From NCBI GenBank assembly GCA_029946075.1, contig JAQSDT010000698.1, positions 1-17,528 of the forward strand: a stretch of DNA of 17,528 bases, given 5' to 3'. Both the position numbers and the translations under genes were made by a program. This document shows, one piece after another, positions 1 to 7,556 of this stretch. Origin of the DNA: a bacterium. Lineage in GTDB: Bacteria > Pseudomonadota > Alphaproteobacteria > Rhizobiales > Xanthobacteraceae. Numbering within the stretch: the first letter of the stretch is position 1; every line of letters begins with the position of its first letter. The notes beneath the pieces were generated by a model, which was not told the origin of the DNA, did not search any database, and was given only the letters and a program-made list of their open reading frames with translations.

Positions 1-22
1 ACCAGGTTTGATTTGCGAAGGG

Positions 23-541
23 TCAGGCCGCTTCGCTCTGTGAGGCATAGGCCTGGACGACGCGCGCGAGCTTGGCCGCGGGCGCAGTCGAGAGCTGAGC
101 GAGCTTGGTCGCCGGCGCCACCAGGAGGCCGACAATCTTTCCGCGCAGTTCATCGAGCGACGGCAGCGAGGCGAGTGCCTTCACGCCGTTCACATCCAGG
201 ACGGTTTTACCCATCGAGCCGCCGAGAATGACGAACCGTTCGTTCGCCTTGGCAAATTCGATGGCAACCTTCGGCGCCGCTACCGGATCGTCTGAAGTGG
301 CGATCACGGTCGGCCCCTTCAGCAGGGAACCGATGGCAACGACATCCGTGCCTTCAAGAGCAATTTTGGCGAGACGGTTCTTCGAGACCTTCACCGACGC
401 ACCCGCCTGCTTCATCTGCATACGCAGCTTCTGCATCTGGGCCACGGTGAGGCCGGAATAGTGGGCGACGACTGCGACGCTGGTGGTCTTGAAGACCCCG
501 TTCAGCGCTTCAACCGCGTCCTTTTTTGCCGCTCTTTCCAC
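23..541 (-). CDS. rplJ: 50S ribosomal protein L10
   Basis: L10 (uL10) forms the base of the ribosomal stalk: it binds 23S rRNA through its N-terminal domain and carries L7/L12 dimers on its C-terminal helix. The 172 residues match the usual family length. The N-terminal region (about 1-100) has the typical features: the AHYSGLT segment near 27, the VSKNRLAKIAL segment at 52-62, and KGPTVI near 75. The alanine-rich C-terminal helix (about 150-172) is the L7/L12-binding part. The start is GTG at 541, chosen because GGAGAG lies about 8 nt upstream and the protein begins as bacterial L10 does. rplL would be expected just beyond the left edge. The gene is separated from rplA by a dehydrogenase gene and a long spacer, so it probably has its own promoter and leader. 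Identity is very secure. Confidence 0.97.
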   Translation of the reverse strand: MERAAKKDAVEALNGVFKTTSVAVVAHYSGLTVAQMQKLRMQMKQAGASVKVSKNRLAKIALEGTDVVAIGSLLKGPTVIATSDDPVAAPKVAIEFAKANERFVILGGSMGKTVLDVNGVKALASLPSLDELRGKIVGLLVAPATKLAQLSTAPAAKLARVVQAYASQSEAA

Positions 542-554
542 AGCAAGCTCTCTC

Positions 555-600
555 CGGTTGGCGGCCTTCGCTTAAGAGCGAGACCGCCGGGTTGCACCCA
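555..600 (-). promoter_or_regulatory. Candidate L10 leader hairpin upstream of rplJ
   Basis: On the minus strand, just before the rplJ ribosome binding site, a hairpin pairs GGCGG (584-588 complement) with CCGCC (560-564 complement) and TCGC with GCGA around a TCTTAA loop. A CCGG on each side could extend it. In many bacteria L10 or the L10-L7/L12 complex binds such a leader to repress rplJ-rplL translation. The position and structure fit that role. Assignment to the L10 leader family is inferred; I made no covariance comparison. Confidence 0.5.
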
Positions 601-1203
601 TCGTCTCACCCAAAACCTGACCTCTAGACACAGTCTCTAGGACACGTCGGGCAAGACGACATATGAAAAGCCTGCCCTCCCGAACCAGATGGCGCGGGGT
701 GTCGAGGTTCGAACCAAATCAGCCATGGCGCCGCGCGAGGCAGCGTTGAAGCGAAATCCGGTCTTCACCCGTCTATGCAGGCAGTGAAATTAAGCCGTTG
801 GAGAAATTTGCATTTCTGCAATAGGTTCTTCGCAGGCGCCTGCAGTCTCGGACAGGATCGAGATCGCCCGGCAAGCCGGAAGACCCCTGCTCTATTCCAC
901 GAAGCGATGGGCTCTCCTCCCTTTCGAGCAATCCAAAGCGGATGTCCTGAAAGGAATGATCTCCTACCGTATCGGGTTTTCGGAATGCGAGCACAGACGT
1001 GCCAGCAACGGCCAGCACGCCCGGAAGCCGCTGTTTATCGAGTCTCGGCCGGCTTGCCAAGTCTTATCCCGGGTTAACCAGCAAATTTCAGACCAGATCG
1101 CATGCCCGGCCGCTCGAATTAGGACCGGTTTGATACCTGTTTTCCAGGCCGATTTTTCTACTTTGCATGGGGTTGTTTTCGATATTTTGAGTCCGGGCGC
1201 GGA
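601..1203. other. Long intergenic spacer without a supported gene
   Basis: About 600 bases between the dehydrogenase stop and the rplJ leader. Both strands stay open from about 773 to 1077, but neither frame gives a recognisable protein, and I saw no convincing ribosome binding site. The sequence is less GC-rich than the flanking genes and includes runs such as TTTTCGATATTTTG near 1177-1190. The rplJ promoter should lie here, but I found no clear -35/-10 pair. An imperfect inverted repeat, CCTCTAGAC against GTCTCTAGG, lies at about 621-641. The stretch may include a dispersed repeat or gene remnant. Confidence 0.5.
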
Positions 1204-2157
1204 TCAGCCGGGTTTCACCTCATACGGCAACGGCTTGCCGGCGAAGAACGCCTCCAGATTGGCCAGCACGCAGCCCTGCATCGCGACATGCGATTCCAGC
1301 GTATGGCCGCCGATATGCGGCGACAGCACGACGTTCGGCAGCGCCGTCAGCGCGTCCGGCGCATGCGGCTCCTTCTCGTAAACGTCGAGGCCGGCGCCGG
1401 CGATGCTCTGGTCGGTCAGCGCCGCGACCAGGGCCGGCTGGTCGATGACGGAGCCGCGCGAGATGTTGACCACAAAGCCGTCCCTGCCGAGCTTCTGCAG
1501 AATTCCGGCATCGACGGCGTGATGGGTATCCGTCCCTGCCCGCACCGCAATCATCAGCACGCTGCACCATTCGGCCAGCGCATCGAGCGTCGTAAAATAT
1601 TGATACGGCACGTCGTGACGGCTGCGGCTGTGGTAGCCGACCTCAGTCTCGAAGGCGGCGACGCGGGCTGCAATCTTGCGGCCGATCTCGCCCATGCCGT
1701 AGACGCCGATTTTGCGGCCGAGCATGCCGGCTTGCGGACGCATCATCGGCGACGGCTTGAGACCGGACCAGCCGCCGCTGCGCACGTAGTCGTCGGCGGA
1801 CAGCAGCCGGCGCGTCGTTGCCAGCATCAATGTGAGCGCGATATCCGCGACCGACGCCGCATTGGCGCCGGGGCTGTTCCCGACCGCGATCCCGCGCTGT
1901 GCGGCGGCGGCCAGATCGACGCCGTCATAACCGGTGCCGTAGCAGACGATGGCGCCGAGCTTCGGCAGCATATCCATGGCAGCACCGCCGAGCGGCGTAC
2001 CGCCTGCCGTGATCATCGCCGTGATGCCGCCGAGTTGCTCGGCGGAAAACACCTCGTTCGGCGGCTTGCCGGCGGCGTTCAGCAACTCGAAACGCTGGCC
2101 GAAACGCTCCATCTGCGCTTTCGGGAAACGCGAATAGATCAGGACCTTCTCGGGCAT
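1204..2157 (-). CDS. D-2-hydroxyacid dehydrogenase, NAD(P)-dependent
   Basis: A 317-residue member of the D-isomer-specific 2-hydroxyacid dehydrogenase family, cytosolic, reducing 2-oxoacids (glyoxylate or hydroxypyruvate-like) to D-2-hydroxyacids or the reverse. The Rossmann motif GMGEIG is at 154-159. The catalytic triad is visible: Arg234 in NISRGS, Glu263 in EKEP and His281 in SPHIGG. After the second strand of the cofactor domain the sequence reads HSRSR (176-180) rather than carrying an acidic residue, which suggests NADP(H) preference as in glyoxylate/hydroxypyruvate reductases. The start is ATG at 2157, with AAGGA about 8 nt upstream. It sits between the rplKA terminator and the rplJ leader, breaking the common rplK-rplA-rplJ-rplL order; nothing links it functionally to the ribosome. 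Family is certain; substrate is unknown. Confidence 0.93.
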   Translation of the reverse strand: MPEKVLIYSRFPKAQMERFGQRFELLNAAGKPPNEVFSAEQLGGITAMITAGGTPLGGAAMDMLPKLGAIVCYGTGYDGVDLAAAAQRGIAVGNSPGANAASVADIALTLMLATTRRLLSADDYVRSGGWSGLKPSPMMRPQAGMLGRKIGVYGMGEIGRKIAARVAAFETEVGYHSRSRHDVPYQYFTTLDALAEWCSVLMIAVRAGTDTHHAVDAGILQKLGRDGFVVNISRGSVIDQPALVAALTDQSIAGAGLDVYEKEPHAPDALTALPNVVLSPHIGGHTLESHVAMQGCVLANLEAFFAGKPLPYEVKPG

Positions 2158-2219
2158 TCTTTTTCCTTGTTATCAAGTCCGGCAGGCGACGATTACGAGA
2201 TGGCGGCGCCAAACGCAAA

Positions 2220-2247
2220 GGGCGGAACCGGTCACCCGATTCCGCCC
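2220..2247 (-). terminator. Intrinsic terminator after rplA
   Basis: Read on the minus strand, a 12-bp stem (one U-G wobble) closes on the GNRA tetraloop GTGA and is followed by TTTGCGTTT. It starts 28 nt after the rplA stop codon and ends before the dehydrogenase gene. It should end the secE/nusG/rplK/rplA transcript and isolate the dehydrogenase and rplJ from it. The U-tract is interrupted, so efficiency is uncertain. Confidence 0.8.
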
Positions 2248-2275
2248 TCTCTAATTCACGTATACCGCGACTGCT

Positions 2276-2968
2276 TTAGCCGAGCAGCGTGCCCGGCTCG
2301 ACCTTCACGCCCGGACCCATGGTGGAGGAAACCGCCACGCGCTGGATGTAGGTGCCCTTGGAGCCGGCGGGCTTCGCCTTCGACACGGCATCCGCCAGCG
2401 CCTTGACGTTCTCGACCAGCTTTTCTTCGGTGAACGAAGCCTTGCCGATACCTGCCTGCACGATGCCGGCCTTCTCGACGCGGAATTCGACCGAACCGCC
2501 CTTGGCGCCCTTCACGGCGGTCGCGACGTCCATGGTCACGGTGCCGATCTTCGGGTTCGGCATCATGCCGCGCGGGCCGAGCACCTTACCGAGGCGGCCG
2601 ACCAGCGGCATCATGTCGGGGGTTGCGATACAACGATCGAAGTCGATCGCACCGCCCTGCACCTTCTCGACCAGGTCTTCGGCGCCGACGACGTCAGCAC
2701 CGGCAGCCTTGGCTTCTTCCGCCTTCGCGCCACGGGCGAACACGCCGACGCGCAGCGTGCGGCCGGTGCCGTTCGGCAGGTTGACGACGCCACGAACCAT
2801 CTGGTCGGCGTGACGCGGATCGACGCCGAGATTGATCGATATCTCGATCGTCTCGTCGAACTTCGACTTGGCGCGTTCCTTGACCATCTTGATGGCCTCC
2901 ACGAGCGGATAGAGATGCTCGCGGTCGACACCCTCGCGGGCCTTGCTCAAACGTTTTCCGATTGCCAT
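2276..2968 (-). CDS. rplA: 50S ribosomal protein L1
   Basis: L1 (uL1) binds 23S rRNA at the mobile stalk beside the E site and in many bacteria represses its own operon by binding the mRNA. Length is 230 residues, normal for the family. It begins MAIGKRLSKARE, and the L1 signature runs through about 119-139 (MMPLVGRLGKVLGPRGMMP). Conserved FARGAKAEEAKAAGAD (about 77-92) and the C-terminal STMGPGVKV (about 215-223) are also typical. The start is ATG at 2968, only 6 nt after the rplK stop, so the two genes are almost certainly co-transcribed and translationally coupled. The transcript ends at the hairpin downstream. Nothing unusual is seen in the protein. Confidence 0.98.
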   Translation of the reverse strand: MAIGKRLSKAREGVDREHLYPLVEAIKMVKERAKSKFDETIEISINLGVDPRHADQMVRGVVNLPNGTGRTLRVGVFARGAKAEEAKAAGADVVGAEDLVEKVQGGAIDFDRCIATPDMMPLVGRLGKVLGPRGMMPNPKIGTVTMDVATAVKGAKGGSVEFRVEKAGIVQAGIGKASFTEEKLVENVKALADAVSKAKPAGSKGTYIQRVAVSSTMGPGVKVEPGTLLG

Positions 2969-2974
2969 GACCCG

Positions 2975-3403
2975 TTACCCCGCCACTTCCAGACCCATCG
3001 AACGGGCAGAGCCCTCGACCATCTTCATGGCCGACTCGATCGAATCGCAATTGAGATCCTTCATCTTCTTCTCGGCGATCTCGCGCACCTGCGCCTTGGT
3101 CACCGCGCCGGCCTTGTCGCGGCCCGGAGCTTTCGAACCGGACTGGATCTTGGCGGCCTGCTTGAGGAAGAAGGACATCGGGGGGGTCTTCATCTCGAAG
3201 GTGAACGAACGATCGGCGTAGATCGTGATCACCACCGGAATCGGGGTGTTCTTTTCTTCCTTCTGCGTCTGCGCGTTGAACGCCTTGCAGAATTCCATGA
3301 TGTTGAGGCCGCGCTGACCAAGCGCGGGGCCGATCGGGGGCGAAGGATTCGCCGCACCGGCCGGGACCTGAAGCTTCAGGTATCCGGTCACTTTCTTTGC
3401 CAT
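2975..3403 (-). CDS. rplK: 50S ribosomal protein L11
   Basis: L11 (uL11) binds the GTPase-associated region of 23S rRNA at the stalk base and is the target site region of thiopeptide antibiotics; it is also needed for RelA activation where that enzyme exists. Length is 142 residues, as expected. The proline-rich N-terminal domain with VPAGAANPSPPIGPALGQRG (13-32) is diagnostic, as is the KTPPMSFFLKQAA segment (72-84). The C-terminal rRNA-binding domain includes TKAQVREIAEKKMKDLN (102-118). The start is ATG at 3403, with GGAG 6 nt upstream. A 132-nt spacer containing hairpins separates it from nusG. It is followed closely by rplA. Confidence 0.98.
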   Translation of the reverse strand: MAKKVTGYLKLQVPAGAANPSPPIGPALGQRGLNIMEFCKAFNAQTQKEEKNTPIPVVITIYADRSFTFEMKTPPMSFFLKQAAKIQSGSKAPGRDKAGAVTKAQVREIAEKKMKDLNCDSIESAMKMVEGSARSMGLEVAG

Positions 3404-3419
3404 GTATCACTCCTGTTGT

Positions 3420-3437
3420 GCCGGGTTTGAGGCCGGC
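3420..3437 (-). promoter_or_regulatory. Small hairpin before the rplK ribosome binding site
   Basis: On the minus strand GCCGG pairs with CCGGC across an 8-nt loop, ending just upstream of the GGAG that serves rplK. It could influence rplK translation or be part of the L1-binding leader often found in L11 operons. Only the base pairing is seen; the role is inferred. Confidence 0.3.
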
Positions 3438-3495
3438 GGTTTCAGGTTCGTGGTTCGGATCGAGGACGGTTGGCTACCACCCTCTTCCTCCCACG

Positions 3496-3525
3496 GCCTC
3501 TTGAGGCGCAAAGCCGAAGCTCTGC
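3496..3525 (-). promoter_or_regulatory. UUCG-tetraloop hairpin after nusG
   Basis: Just after the nusG stop codon on the minus strand, GCAGAGC pairs with GCTTTGC (one G-U pair) around a TTCG tetraloop (3508-3525). It is followed by the short palindrome GCCTC-AA-GAGGC (3496-3507). There is no T-run, so this is more likely an mRNA-stabilising, processing or attenuation structure between nusG and rplK than a full terminator. Confidence 0.4.
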
Positions 3526-3535
3526 GTGTGTTCGA

Positions 3536-4087
3536 TCAGACCTTCTCGACCTGACCGAATTCCAGTTCGACGGGCGTGGCGCGGCCGAAGATCGACACCG
3601 CGACCTTCACGCGCGAGCGCGCCTCGTCAATTTCTTCAACCACACCGGAGAACGACGCGAACGGGCCATCGGCCACGCGGACGTTCTCGCCGATCTCGAA
3701 CGACACCGACGCCTTTGGACGTTCGACGCCTTCCTGCACCTGGTGCAGGATCCGCATCGCTTCGGATTCGGAGATCGGCATCGGCTTGTTTTCGGCGCCG
3801 AGGAAACCGGTGACTTTCGGCGTGTTCTTGATCAGATGAAACGCCTCGTCGGTCAGCTTCATCTTCACCAGCACGTAACCCGGGAAGAACTTGCGCTCGG
3901 TATCGATCTTGCGGCCGCGGCGGACTTCCTGGACCTTTTCAGTCGGCACCAGCACCTGTTCGAACAAATCCTCGAGCCCGCGCTGCTTGGCCTGCTCGCG
4001 GATCGATTCCGAAACCTTCTTTTCGAAGTTCGAATAGGCGTGAACGATATACCAGCGCTTGTCCATGGTTTGGGTTCCGGTGCTCAT
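3536..4087 (-). CDS. nusG: Transcription termination/antitermination protein NusG
   Basis: NusG binds the clamp of RNA polymerase, suppresses pausing, links to Rho and to ribosomal protein S10. Length is 183 residues, typical. The NGN domain starts at RWYIVHAYSNFEKKV (11-25) and includes the conserved RKFFPGYVLVKM (65-76). The KOW domain is at about 132-183, with VRVADGPFASFSGVVEEID (136-154). The start used here is ATG at 4087, which overlaps the secE stop as TGATG, implying translational coupling. A second in-frame ATG at 4066 (Met8) begins MDKRWYIVHAY and has GGAA about 9 nt upstream, so it could be the true start. The gene lies in the usual secE-nusG-rplK order. Confidence 0.97.
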   Translation of the reverse strand: MSTGTQTMDKRWYIVHAYSNFEKKVSESIREQAKQRGLEDLFEQVLVPTEKVQEVRRGRKIDTERKFFPGYVLVKMKLTDEAFHLIKNTPKVTGFLGAENKPMPISESEAMRILHQVQEGVERPKASVSFEIGENVRVADGPFASFSGVVEEIDEARSRVKVAVSIFGRATPVELEFGQVEKV

Positions 4088-4278
4088 CAGTGGACGCCCA
4101 GGAGGAACGTGACGGCATAGCGGATGATCAGATCCGCGACGAAAAAGAAGATCGAGGCCAGCGCAACCATCACGAACACCATGATCGTGGTGATCGTTAC
4201 CTCACGGCGGGTCGGCCAGGTAACCTTGGCGGTCTCCGAGCGCACTTCCTGCAGGAATTTGAACGGGCTGAAAGCCAT
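4087..4278 (-). CDS. secE: Preprotein translocase subunit SecE
   Basis: SecE clamps the two halves of SecY in the inner-membrane translocon and is essential for protein export. At 63 residues it is the short, single-membrane-span form normal for alphaproteobacteria. The amphipathic helix carries the conserved SETAKVTWPTRREV (14-27), followed by one hydrophobic segment at about 30-60. The start is ATG at 4278, with GAAGGA about 11 nt upstream. Its stop shares one base with the nusG start. A tRNA-Trp gene often sits just upstream of secE; here that tRNA is about 3.3 kb away, beyond an oppositely oriented gene. Confidence 0.96.
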   Translation of the reverse strand: MAFSPFKFLQEVRSETAKVTWPTRREVTITTIMVFVMVALASIFFFVADLIIRYAVTFLLGVH

Positions 4279-4447
4279 CGTTTATCCGCGTCCTTCGTGA
4301 GACGATTGATTGACGTCAAGTGATTCCGAACAGCCTTCTGGCGCCCAGCCCTCTCTCGAAGGATGAGCCGCGCAGCGGGCTCGATTGTTCGGGGGAATTC
4401 AAAGCCGCGCCGGATATCCGAAGTACGGGCCAGCAGCAGGTGGCGGG

Positions 4448-4476
4448 TATCTACTGCCAGTCGGGCCAAAGGTCAA
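4448..4476 (-). promoter_or_regulatory. Candidate promoter for secE-nusG
   Basis: On the minus strand TTGACC (4476-4471) and TAGATA (4453-4448) are separated by 17 nt. The -35 box is close to the TTGAC core; the -10 box is weaker. It would give a leader of about 160 nt before secE. Inferred from sequence only. Confidence 0.35.
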
Positions 4477-4611
4477 GGTATCCGGGGCCCCTCCGGACCG
4501 GTACGGGGCCGCGATCGCCCGGATTTCATTCAATTTCCGCCGCCAGCCCGACTTCCGCGGCACCCCGGCGCGGCCCCGGGATGATCCGGCCGTCCGGTCA
4601 GCGAGGGCAGA

Positions 4612-4640
4612 TTGTGCGCATCCCCTGGCGCAAGAGATAT
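4612..4640 (+). promoter_or_regulatory. Candidate promoter for the 788-residue membrane protein gene
   Basis: TTGTGC (4612-4617) and AGATAT (4635-4640) are separated by 17 nt, about 100 nt before the start codon at 4748. The match is moderate and could be chance. Confidence 0.28.
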
Positions 4641-4747
4641 CCTTCGTGCGCCGGCCCGGATGTCCGAATAGTGTCGGCCAACGAAGACTGGCCGTTCGGG
4701 GAACGATTGCTGTGACCGCGCTTGCATGCTGCCGAGGCTGAAAACCC

Positions 4748-7114
4748 ATGCATGACCTCGTGGTCGTCGTCGTTTCGCTCGCGGCCTATGCGGCGATCGG
4801 ATTTCCGCTGTGCTTCCTCCTCCCCGAGCAGCGCTTTGGCGTTCGCTTCGCTATCGCCCCGCCGCTCGGCTTCGGGATGCTGGCGATCGGGGCAACCGCC
4901 CTCTACCCGTGGGGGATCAGGCCCTGGGTTTCCTTACTGGCGATGGCCGGTACCGGAATTGCGTTCGGAACCTCGCTGTTGCTGCGCGCCGGAATTCGCC
5001 GGCCCCTGTTGTCGTCCAACGCCATCCGGCTTGTCGCGACAACCGTCATTGTGACCCTGATCTGTCTCGCGCCGGGTTGGACGGGCGGCGCCAAATTCCG
5101 CGTCTTCCAGGCCAATCCGTATGACCAGATGGTGTATCTCGGCGGCTCGATGACCTTTCGCACCGTCGACCATGCGTCGATGATGGCCGAAACCGGGCTC
5201 AGCGCCCCCGATCCCATCGTCGCCAAGTCAGCCTGGTATTTCGACAACCGCGGCGCGGTGTCCGTCGTCCATGCCGCCATTGCCGGCGTCACCGGGCAAA
5301 GCATCGTCGACAGCTTCCATCCGTTCCTGTCGGCCTTGCAGGCCAACATGCTGTTCGCCGCGCTGTTCATTCTGGTCAACGTCTTTGCGGTTGGCTATCG
5401 CCTGTCGCTGCTGCTGGCTTCCGCGCTGACCGTCGGGTTCTTTCAGCAATACGTCTTCGACATCAATTCCTGGTCACAGCTTGCGGCCCAGCCGCTTTAT
5501 CCGCTGATCGTAGCCTTCGCCGTCCTTGCGTTCGAGCGTGACCGCTTTTCGGGCAACGAAATCTCCGGCGCCATCCGGCTTGCGGCGATGTTCGGCGTGC
5601 TGCTTGGCGCCGTGCTCTATCTCTATCCGGAGGCCTTCGCCGTCTACGGTCCCGCACTTGCCGCCGTTCCGCTGCTGGCACTCGGGCAGCGCGTAACGCG
5701 GCGCGCGGCGCTGTTCGGCGTTACCGGGCTCGGACTGGGGACATGCCTTGCCGTATTGTTCGGCCTCCTGTTCTGGACCGGTACGCTGGAATACGCCCAT
5801 CGCCAATTGACCAACGCCGCCGGCAACCCGCCCGACTGGTGGAAGTATTTCTCGCAATATCTTTTCGGCAGCGAGCAAAACTATCTCGACGTACTGACCG
5901 ATCCGGGAAACGGACCCGGCCAGATCGCCATGGCCTGGTTTTCGCTCCCGGTCGAATCCTTGGGCGCGGCTCTGGGCCTCTACTTCGTGCTGCCGGGTGC
6001 CTCTTGGCCGATCGCCCTGGCCATTGCCTGGAAGATCGCCCTCTACGGCTTCCTCGGGCTGCTCCTGAAGGGAGCCGCGGATGGCATCATCAAAATCTGG
6101 CGAACGAATCCTGCGGGAAGCGCCGTGCGGATGACGGGAGCCTGCATCGCCGCCTGCCTCGTGCCGCCCCTCATTCTCTGGCTGGGACATGCGTGGGCCG
6201 CCGGCAAAGGCCTTTCGATGGCGGCGCCGATGTTGTTCCTGCTGGTCGCCGGTTCGCTGCTGTCGAAGCCCGATATGACCGGCAGAAATTATGGACGCTT
6301 GGCCGCACTGGCGTTCGTCTTCGCCCATCTCGTGTTGGGGCTGCTGCGCCCGATCCTCGTTTCGGATTTCGCCGGCAATGAACTGCCGGGGCTTCCGACG
6401 GCAGCCGCGCAAATGCGCTCGCAAAAGGCGACGTCGAACTGGGACCATACGAGCTGGGATCCCCCGCTTCGGAAATGCAGCGGGATCGTGGTCGATGTCG
6501 CCAACCCGTTCATGCATCAATACGCGCGCCGGGTGGCGTTCGACCTCGGCATACCCTGGGCGGCTGCGGCCACGAACTGGCCGGATCGATCCCGCCATGC
6601 GCGATGGCCGGATGGGTGGCAAGACTTCGAATGCGTGGCATCGACGTCGACGCCATCGGCAAAACCGGGCCAGAAGCTGATCTGGCTGGATAAGGACCGA
6701 TCGGTTCTCGACTATCTCAGGGCTCAGCACATCGACCTCGAAATCGGCACCCGATCCTTCGCCGGCGTTTCGAGCGCAGGCGTTCACGGCACGGAAGCGA
6801 CGGCCGCCGGCCCGCTGCAATGGACGGCCCCCACGGCGCGGTTCGAAGTGCCGAACAATCTCTCGTCGCCGGCCAAAACGCTGCGGCTGGAGCTGTGGCC
6901 GATGCCGATCGCAAGCGAACGGCTGAAACTCACGGTCAATGGCGACGCCGTCTATGACGGCGCCGTTCCTGCGAGCGCCGTAACGATACCGCTCGACAGG
7001 TTCGCGGTGCAGGACAAGCTTGCGATCGAGCTCTCGACATCGGGCACGACGCGCTACCCGAACGATCCCCGCGATCTCGGCGTTGCGATCCGGGGACTTG
7101 GTCTCGGCAAATAG
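4748..7114 (+). CDS. Large polytopic membrane protein with C-terminal non-membrane domain (GT-C-like candidate)
   Basis: A 788-residue protein of unassigned function. Hydrophobic segments at about 4-25, 36-54, 60-80, 93-109, 200-233 (two), 250-263, 278-312 (two), 322-343, 395-441 (two), 461-480, 488-505 and 515-536 suggest 12-14 membrane spans. A large soluble loop (about 110-198) holds NPYDQMVYLGG (123-133) and WYFDNRG (163-169). The C-terminal 250 residues are soluble. The last about 85 look like a beta-sandwich, with LRLELWP (712-718), LKLTVNGDAVYDG (726-738) and NDPRDLGVAIRGL (772-784). That tail resembles the tails I associate with membrane glycosyltransferase-like proteins of alphaproteobacteria, so a GT-C-type role in envelope polysaccharide or lipid glycosylation is possible but unproven. 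The start is ATG at 4748, with GAGG about 10 nt upstream. It is divergent from secE and stands alone. Confidence 0.85.
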   Translation: MHDLVVVVVSLAAYAAIGFPLCFLLPEQRFGVRFAIAPPLGFGMLAIGATALYPWGIRPWVSLLAMAGTGIAFGTSLLLRAGIRRPLLSSNAIRLVATTVIVTLICLAPGWTGGAKFRVFQANPYDQMVYLGGSMTFRTVDHASMMAETGLSAPDPIVAKSAWYFDNRGAVSVVHAAIAGVTGQSIVDSFHPFLSALQANMLFAALFILVNVFAVGYRLSLLLASALTVGFFQQYVFDINSWSQLAAQPLYPLIVAFAVLAFERDRFSGNEISGAIRLAAMFGVLLGAVLYLYPEAFAVYGPALAAVPLLALGQRVTRRAALFGVTGLGLGTCLAVLFGLLFWTGTLEYAHRQLTNAAGNPPDWWKYFSQYLFGSEQNYLDVLTDPGNGPGQIAMAWFSLPVESLGAALGLYFVLPGASWPIALAIAWKIALYGFLGLLLKGAADGIIKIWRTNPAGSAVRMTGACIAACLVPPLILWLGHAWAAGKGLSMAAPMLFLLVAGSLLSKPDMTGRNYGRLAALAFVFAHLVLGLLRPILVSDFAGNELPGLPTAAAQMRSQKATSNWDHTSWDPPLRKCSGIVVDVANPFMHQYARRVAFDLGIPWAAAATNWPDRSRHARWPDGWQDFECVASTSTPSAKPGQKLIWLDKDRSVLDYLRAQHIDLEIGTRSFAGVSSAGVHGTEATAAGPLQWTAPTARFEVPNNLSSPAKTLRLELWPMPIASERLKLTVNGDAVYDGAVPASAVTIPLDRFAVQDKLAIELSTSGTTRYPNDPRDLGVAIRGLGLGK

Positions 7115-7210
7115 GCCAGCTATCGCGCGATCGCGGTTCGTTAAGCGAGGTTAACGGCTTTGCTCAAATCCGAACGACGGCGGAACCCGGTTCTTAAAGG
7201 CCGGCCGCTA

Positions 7211-7232
7211 GCCTTCGGACTCCATCGAAGGC
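7211..7232 (+). repeat. Inverted repeat in the leader of the small ORF at 7248
   Basis: GCCTTCG (7211-7217) and CGAAGGC (7226-7232) form a 7-bp stem with an 8-nt loop, ending about 16 nt before the start codon. It may be a leader structure or an operator. Nothing more can be said from sequence. Confidence 0.35.
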
Positions 7233-7247
7233 CACAACGGGACACGC

Positions 7248-7433
7248 ATGACACCGCTAAGCCAAGACAAGGAAAGAGCCGGAGGCGAGACGGCCTGGAC
7301 CGTTCTCGACGCGGCCAACGACCTCGGCGATACCAGAACCGTCGATGCATGCCGCCGCGTCATCGACGCGGATTTGCGCGGCGAACCGCCGGCGCCCTCC
7401 GACATGGAAGTCGTGATCGCGTTCTTCAACTAG
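7248..7433 (+). CDS. Small hypothetical protein, 61 residues
   Basis: A short acidic soluble protein beginning MTPLSQDKERAGGETAW and ending MEVVIAFFN. I do not recognise a family. It has no signal peptide or membrane span and is probably helical, with DAANDLGDTRTVDACRRVID (21-40) as a likely helical pair and one Cys in that segment. Third codon positions are strongly GC-rich through the second half, as in the surrounding real genes, and GGGA lies about 6 nt before the ATG. It stands 133 bp after the membrane protein gene and converges on tRNA-Trp. The oppositely oriented frame over the same bases is less convincing. Coding status is probable, not proven. Confidence 0.5.
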   Translation: MTPLSQDKERAGGETAWTVLDAANDLGDTRTVDACRRVIDADLRGEPPAPSDMEVVIAFFN

Positions 7434-7556
7434 CTGATTTCGGCGGCTTCGGCGTTGCGCAACCGGGCCGGGCGCCGGGTACCGACAAGCGATGCCCGGC
7501 CTGCCGATGCGATGAGCGGCGATTGGCGGCGGCAGGGGTTAAGTTATTGATTTAGC

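Larger units (their letters stand above)
4279..4747. other. Intergenic region between divergent secE and the 788-residue membrane protein gene
   Basis: These 469 bases hold no ORF with a recognisable product. They should contain the promoters for both flanking transcripts; candidates are listed separately. An inverted repeat GGCCCC (4486-4491) with GGGGCC (4505-4510) lies near the middle, enclosing a CCGG-A-CCGG core. A TGACGTCA palindrome lies at about 4311-4318, roughly 35 nt before secE. I recognise no RNA family. Confidence 0.5.

Noticed and set aside
4680..4715. Sigma-54 type promoter before the 788-residue membrane protein gene
   Set aside because: A TGG and a TTGC occur, but the GG-GC spacing is about 17 nt instead of the required 10.
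5474..6820. 448-residue open frame on the minus strand inside the membrane protein gene
   Set aside because: It is Arg/Gly/His-rich with no family features, and the plus strand encodes a coherent multi-span protein. It is a GC-rich antisense shadow.
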